A DNA stretch of 64,000 nt, from positions 620,001-684,000 of the forward strand of contig NZ_KK073874.1 in the NCBI RefSeq assembly GCF_000585375.1. The letters run 5' to 3'. The notes below the pieces were generated by a model. The model worked only from the letters and a program-made list of their open reading frames with translations. It was not told the origin of the DNA and did no database searches. Below are positions 61,340 to 64,000 of this stretch, piece by piece. How positions within the stretch are numbered: position 1 is the stretch's first letter; each line of letters opens with the position of its first letter. The translations under genes and the position numbers were made by a program. Origin of the DNA: Cryptosporangium arvum DSM 44712 (GTDB lineage: Bacteria > Actinomycetota > Actinomycetes > Mycobacteriales > Cryptosporangiaceae).

Positions 61340-63313
61340 GGGAAGGATCGAGCTGGCGGCGCCCCACCAGGACACTCGGAGTACATCACTCGCCCTGGTC
61401 GCGGCCACGAACAGCACCGACCGTTCCTGCTGCAGGTCGAGCGCGTAGGCGACCGGGTCGTCGTCCTCCGGGGTGAGCGCGGCCGGATCCGGCAGGGTGC
61501 CGCCGTTGACCCCGATCAACGCGACCCGGCGGAACTCCAGGCCCTTCATCCCGTGCATGGTTCCGACGGTCACGCCGGGCACGTCCGCGGCGGCCAGCGC
61601 GGACGCGGCGCTGCGCGCGATCGCCGGCGTCCGCGCGGCGACCCCGATCTCCGACCACTCGACGCCGTCCGCGTGCCACTCCCGCACCGTCGTGACCAGA
61701 CCGTCGAGCTCGGCCGTCGCCGTCGGGTACGCCACCAGTTCGGGCTCCTGGCCGTGCCGCACCGACCGGTAGCCGCGCATCGAGTCGATCCCGCCGTCGA
61801 GGTCGTCCGAGTCGGGTTCGGAGAGCACCCGCATCGCCCAGTCGAGGATCTCCGCGGTCGTGCGGTAGTTCACCATCAGCCGCGTCGACCGCCCGCCGAC
61901 GTCCACCCCGAGCCGGTCGAGCCGCACCCGGTAACCGTGGATGCGCTGGTGCGGGTCCCCGGTGAGGAACAGATCGTCCGGCCCCGGCGCGACCGCGGCA
62001 CGCAACAGCCGCCACTGCGCCGGGTGCATGTCCTGGACCTCGTCCGCCACCACGTGCGCGAACGGCTTCTCCGCGCGTTCCTGGAGCAACGCGGCGGCCC
62101 GGTCGGCGATCGTGAGCGGAGTCCAGACGCCGGTGGCGAGCAGCACCCGGCTGGCTTCGGCCAGCGCGGGCCAGAGCTGCTGCTTCTGGCCGGTGCTCAA
62201 GCGCCGGCCCCGGCCCCGCCGGTCGGCCGCGAGGTAACCGTCGAGGTCGGCGACGTCGTGGGCGAACACGACGCTCTCCCACTCGCGGCGGACGAACGCC
62301 GGCCCGTACGTGCCGCCGGTGCGCCGTGAGACGTCCGCCCAGAGCCGGGCGTACTCCTCGTCGGTGAGCAGGCGCAGCGCTCCGTAGCGCTCGCTGACCA
62401 GTTCGGACGCGAACTGGTTGACGCTCGCGACCCGGACGGCCACCCGGTGCCGCTCGTCGAGGATCTGGGCCAGGTCACGCTCGGCCGCGACGCTCAACTC
62501 GTCGGAGAAAGTCACGAACAGCACCGGCGACGCTGGGTCGCGCAGCACGAGGTGGCGGACGCGGTGGAGCGCGGTGACGGTCTTGCCGGTGCCGGGACCA
62601 CCGAACATCGTGGCCGGTCCGGCGAAACCGGACCGGTAGGCCACGGCTTCCTGCTCCGGGTGCAGGAACGCGCGCTGCCGCGAGGGTGCGATCGAGAGCA
62701 GCGTGTCGACGTCGTCGACGAGCGCGATCCGGCCCTGCGAGCGGTGGATCGCCGCGGCCAGATCGTCGGGGTCGAACTCCTGCGCGGCTGCGGCCGGCGG
62801 GAGCCCGTCCCCGAGCAGGTGCAGGGTCGCGTACTGCGCCTCGGGCAGGACGCCGGCCAGGTCACGCAGCTGATCGAGCGTGCGGATCGTGCGGGCGACG
62901 GCGAGCGTGTCGGGGCTGATGCCCGCACGGCCGAGCTGGGCGTCGCTCAGCCGGGCGAACAGGAGCGCCGGCGCCTCCTCGGCGGCCTTGCGCAGGTCGG
63001 GGAGGAGCCGCTCCACCGCGTCGGCGTCGGTGATCTCCAACACGCCCGAGGCGGTGTTGACCGAGAGCACGTGCGACTTCGCCCAGTCCTCGGCGTCCGC
63101 GCGGACGCCGAGGAGCAACTGGACGTCGTCCGGAGCCGTGACGACCGCGGAGAGCCGATCGGTGAGCCGAGCGACCTCGATCCGGGGATCCCGAGCGCCC
63201 GGGACGGTCCGCGGGGTGAGCTGCGAGAGGGCAGCGCGGACCTGGGCACGTTCGTCCGGTTCGAGTCGGCCGAACTCGCCCAGGAACTCGACGTGTAAGG
63301 CCAGCTGTGCCAC
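61337..63313 (-). CDS. SF1 (UvrD-like) helicase with RelE-like N-terminal domain
   Basis: The 658-residue protein has an N-terminal RelE/ParE-like module (about 1-90: HVEFLGEFGRLEPDERAQV, then DPRIEVARLTDRLSAVVTA). A superfamily 1 helicase core follows: Walker A GGPGTGKT (238-245), Walker B VVADEVQDM (about 421-429), MVNYRTTAEIL and GTMHGMKGLEF. It should move on DNA or RNA with ATP. The N-terminal fold is recalled from other RelE-helicase fusions; no toxin activity is shown. It is divergent from a DUF262 gene across 75 bp. Confidence 0.85.
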   Translation of the reverse strand: MAQLALHVEFLGEFGRLEPDERAQVRAALSQLTPRTVPGARDPRIEVARLTDRLSAVVTAPDDVQLLLGVRADAEDWAKSHVLSVNTASGVLEITDADAVERLLPDLRKAAEEAPALLFARLSDAQLGRAGISPDTLAVARTIRTLDQLRDLAGVLPEAQYATLHLLGDGLPPAAAAQEFDPDDLAAAIHRSQGRIALVDDVDTLLSIAPSRQRAFLHPEQEAVAYRSGFAGPATMFGGPGTGKTVTALHRVRHLVLRDPASPVLFVTFSDELSVAAERDLAQILDERHRVAVRVASVNQFASELVSERYGALRLLTDEEYARLWADVSRRTGGTYGPAFVRREWESVVFAHDVADLDGYLAADRRGRGRRLSTGQKQQLWPALAEASRVLLATGVWTPLTIADRAAALLQERAEKPFAHVVADEVQDMHPAQWRLLRAAVAPGPDDLFLTGDPHQRIHGYRVRLDRLGVDVGGRSTRLMVNYRTTAEILDWAMRVLSEPDSDDLDGGIDSMRGYRSVRHGQEPELVAYPTATAELDGLVTTVREWHADGVEWSEIGVAARTPAIARSAASALAAADVPGVTVGTMHGMKGLEFRRVALIGVNGGTLPDPAALTPEDDDPVAYALDLQQERSVLFVAATRASDVLRVSWWGAASSILP

Positions 63314-63388
63314 GAGATGCCTCCATCCGCTCCTTCTGTGCCCAGTCTGATAGACCAGGGGAGCCAGGCGAACACCCGGGGGAGACCG

Positions 63389-64000
63389 ATGGCGAGATTG
63401 AGCACGATCCTCGATCAGATCGATGCCGGGTCGATGCTCCTGCCGGAGTTCCAGCGTGGGTACGTGTGGAACCGCGACCAGGTCCGCGGGTTCATGCGGT
63501 CGCTGTACCTGGGGTATCCGGTGGGGTCGCTGCTGGTCTGGGAGACCGACACCACCGACAAGGCCGTCCGCGGCGGCCCCGGGGGCGGCGTGCGGCAGCT
63601 GCTGCTCGACGGGCAGCAGCGCGTCACGTCGCTGTACGGCGTCACGCGTGGGCGTCCACCGGCGTTCTTCGAGGGCGACCCGGCCGCGTTCACCGGCTTA
63701 CGCTTCCACGTCGCCGAGGAGTCGTTCGAGTTCTACGCCCCGGTGAAGATGAAGGACGACCCGCTCTGGATCGACGTCACCGAGCTGTTCGTCCACGGCG
63801 CGGAACGGCAGATCGAACGGCTCGCGTCCGACGCGAAGAACTGGCAGTACGTCGGCAAGTTGATGAAGCTGCAGAACCTGCTCGAGAAGGACTTCCACGC
63901 CGAGCAGATCACCGGGCCCGACAAGACGACCGACGTCGTCGTCGAGATCTTCAACCGGGTCAACTCCGGCGGCACCAAGCTCTCCAAGGGTGACCTGGCG
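63389..64000 (+). CDS. DUF262 (GmrSD-like) protein, truncated by window end
   Basis: The first 204 codons of a DUF262 protein are visible: LPEFQRGYVWNRDQVRGFM, the LYLGYPVGSLLVW segment, the LLLDGQQRVTSLYG loop (family DGQQR motif) and EIFNRVNSGGTKLSKGDLA. DUF262 proteins include the GmrS-type NTP-dependent modification-directed restriction nucleases. GGGGGAGA precedes the ATG. The C-terminus, which could hold a DUF1524 nuclease, is outside the window. Placement beside an SF1 helicase suggests defence. Confidence 0.88.
   Translation, partial: MARLSTILDQIDAGSMLLPEFQRGYVWNRDQVRGFMRSLYLGYPVGSLLVWETDTTDKAVRGGPGGGVRQLLLDGQQRVTSLYGVTRGRPPAFFEGDPAAFTGLRFHVAEESFEFYAPVKMKDDPLWIDVTELFVHGAERQIERLASDAKNWQYVGKLMKLQNLLEKDFHAEQITGPDKTTDVVVEIFNRVNSGGTKLSKGDLA

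Overview
The window is very GC-rich, densely coded DNA. It has actinobacterial features throughout: GTG and TTG starts, ATGA/GTGA start-stop overlaps, and DUF397, DUF2530, DUF1707, BTAD and FilP-like families. It also carries a WS/DGAT lipid operon, a Cys leader peptide and IdeR/DmdR-type iron boxes. It most resembles chromosomal DNA of a filamentous or sporangiate actinomycete (for example a Cryptosporangium/Frankia/Micromonospora relative). Genus cannot be fixed from sequence reading alone. No tRNA, rRNA, insertion sequence, prophage or CRISPR array was seen.

Layout, 1-22 kb. A gene end and a DUF2530 protein are followed by a DrrAB-type drug-export ABC pair, convergent with a large BTAD/AfsR-like regulator. 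Next come a DedA protein and an MMPL exporter with a divergent TetR gene and a probable operator between them. GabT, a phytase/esterase-like secreted protein, two overlapping DUF202 membrane genes, an ACT-domain protein and a DUF4870 protein follow. A free-standing rpsD (S4) is divergent from a DUF2470 gene, with two iron boxes between them. After these are an OlsB-OlsA-like ornithine-lipid pair, a GCS2 ligase, a second DedA, a FilP-like coiled-coil protein, and DUF397 and DUF1707 proteins.

Layout, 22-44 kb. A two-component system whose kinase has a 7-residue tandem repeat is followed by two tandem MHYT proteins, a DUF4230 protein, a fused MFS/spermidine-synthase protein and an NDH-2-like flavoprotein. 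A thioesterase/hydroxyacid-oxoacid transhydrogenase pair comes next. A Cys-type leader peptide precedes a receiver-less winged-helix regulator. Then come an AI-2E family permease, a GH8 glycosidase, a PknB-like kinase and a complete solute ABC transporter (binding protein, two permeases, ATPase).

Layout, 44-64 kb. An unusual duplicated-architecture sensor kinase is coupled to a response regulator with an inserted receiver domain. A membrane-anchored expansin-like protein lies behind a structured 0.5 kb leader. GNAT, PP2C, a small secreted protein, a GGCT-fold protein and a SEC-C protein follow. An 835 bp non-coding tract then holds G-quadruplex-prone and CCGAGC-type repeats. After two exported proteins comes a four-gene neutral-lipid operon (unknown protein, WS/DGAT, PlsB, HAD-PlsC). 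The window ends with a RelE-like-domain SF1 helicase divergent from a truncated DUF262 gene, a possible defence locus.

How genes work together: several units look functionally closed. These are TetR/MMPL, OlsB/OlsA, WS/DGAT-PlsB-PlsC, the ABC importer, and both kinase/regulator pairs. GH8 and the expansin could both act on beta-glucan at the cell surface. Three of the most unusual signals are the iron-box pair shared by rpsD and DUF2470, the leader peptide/regulator unit, and the helicase/DUF262 pair.
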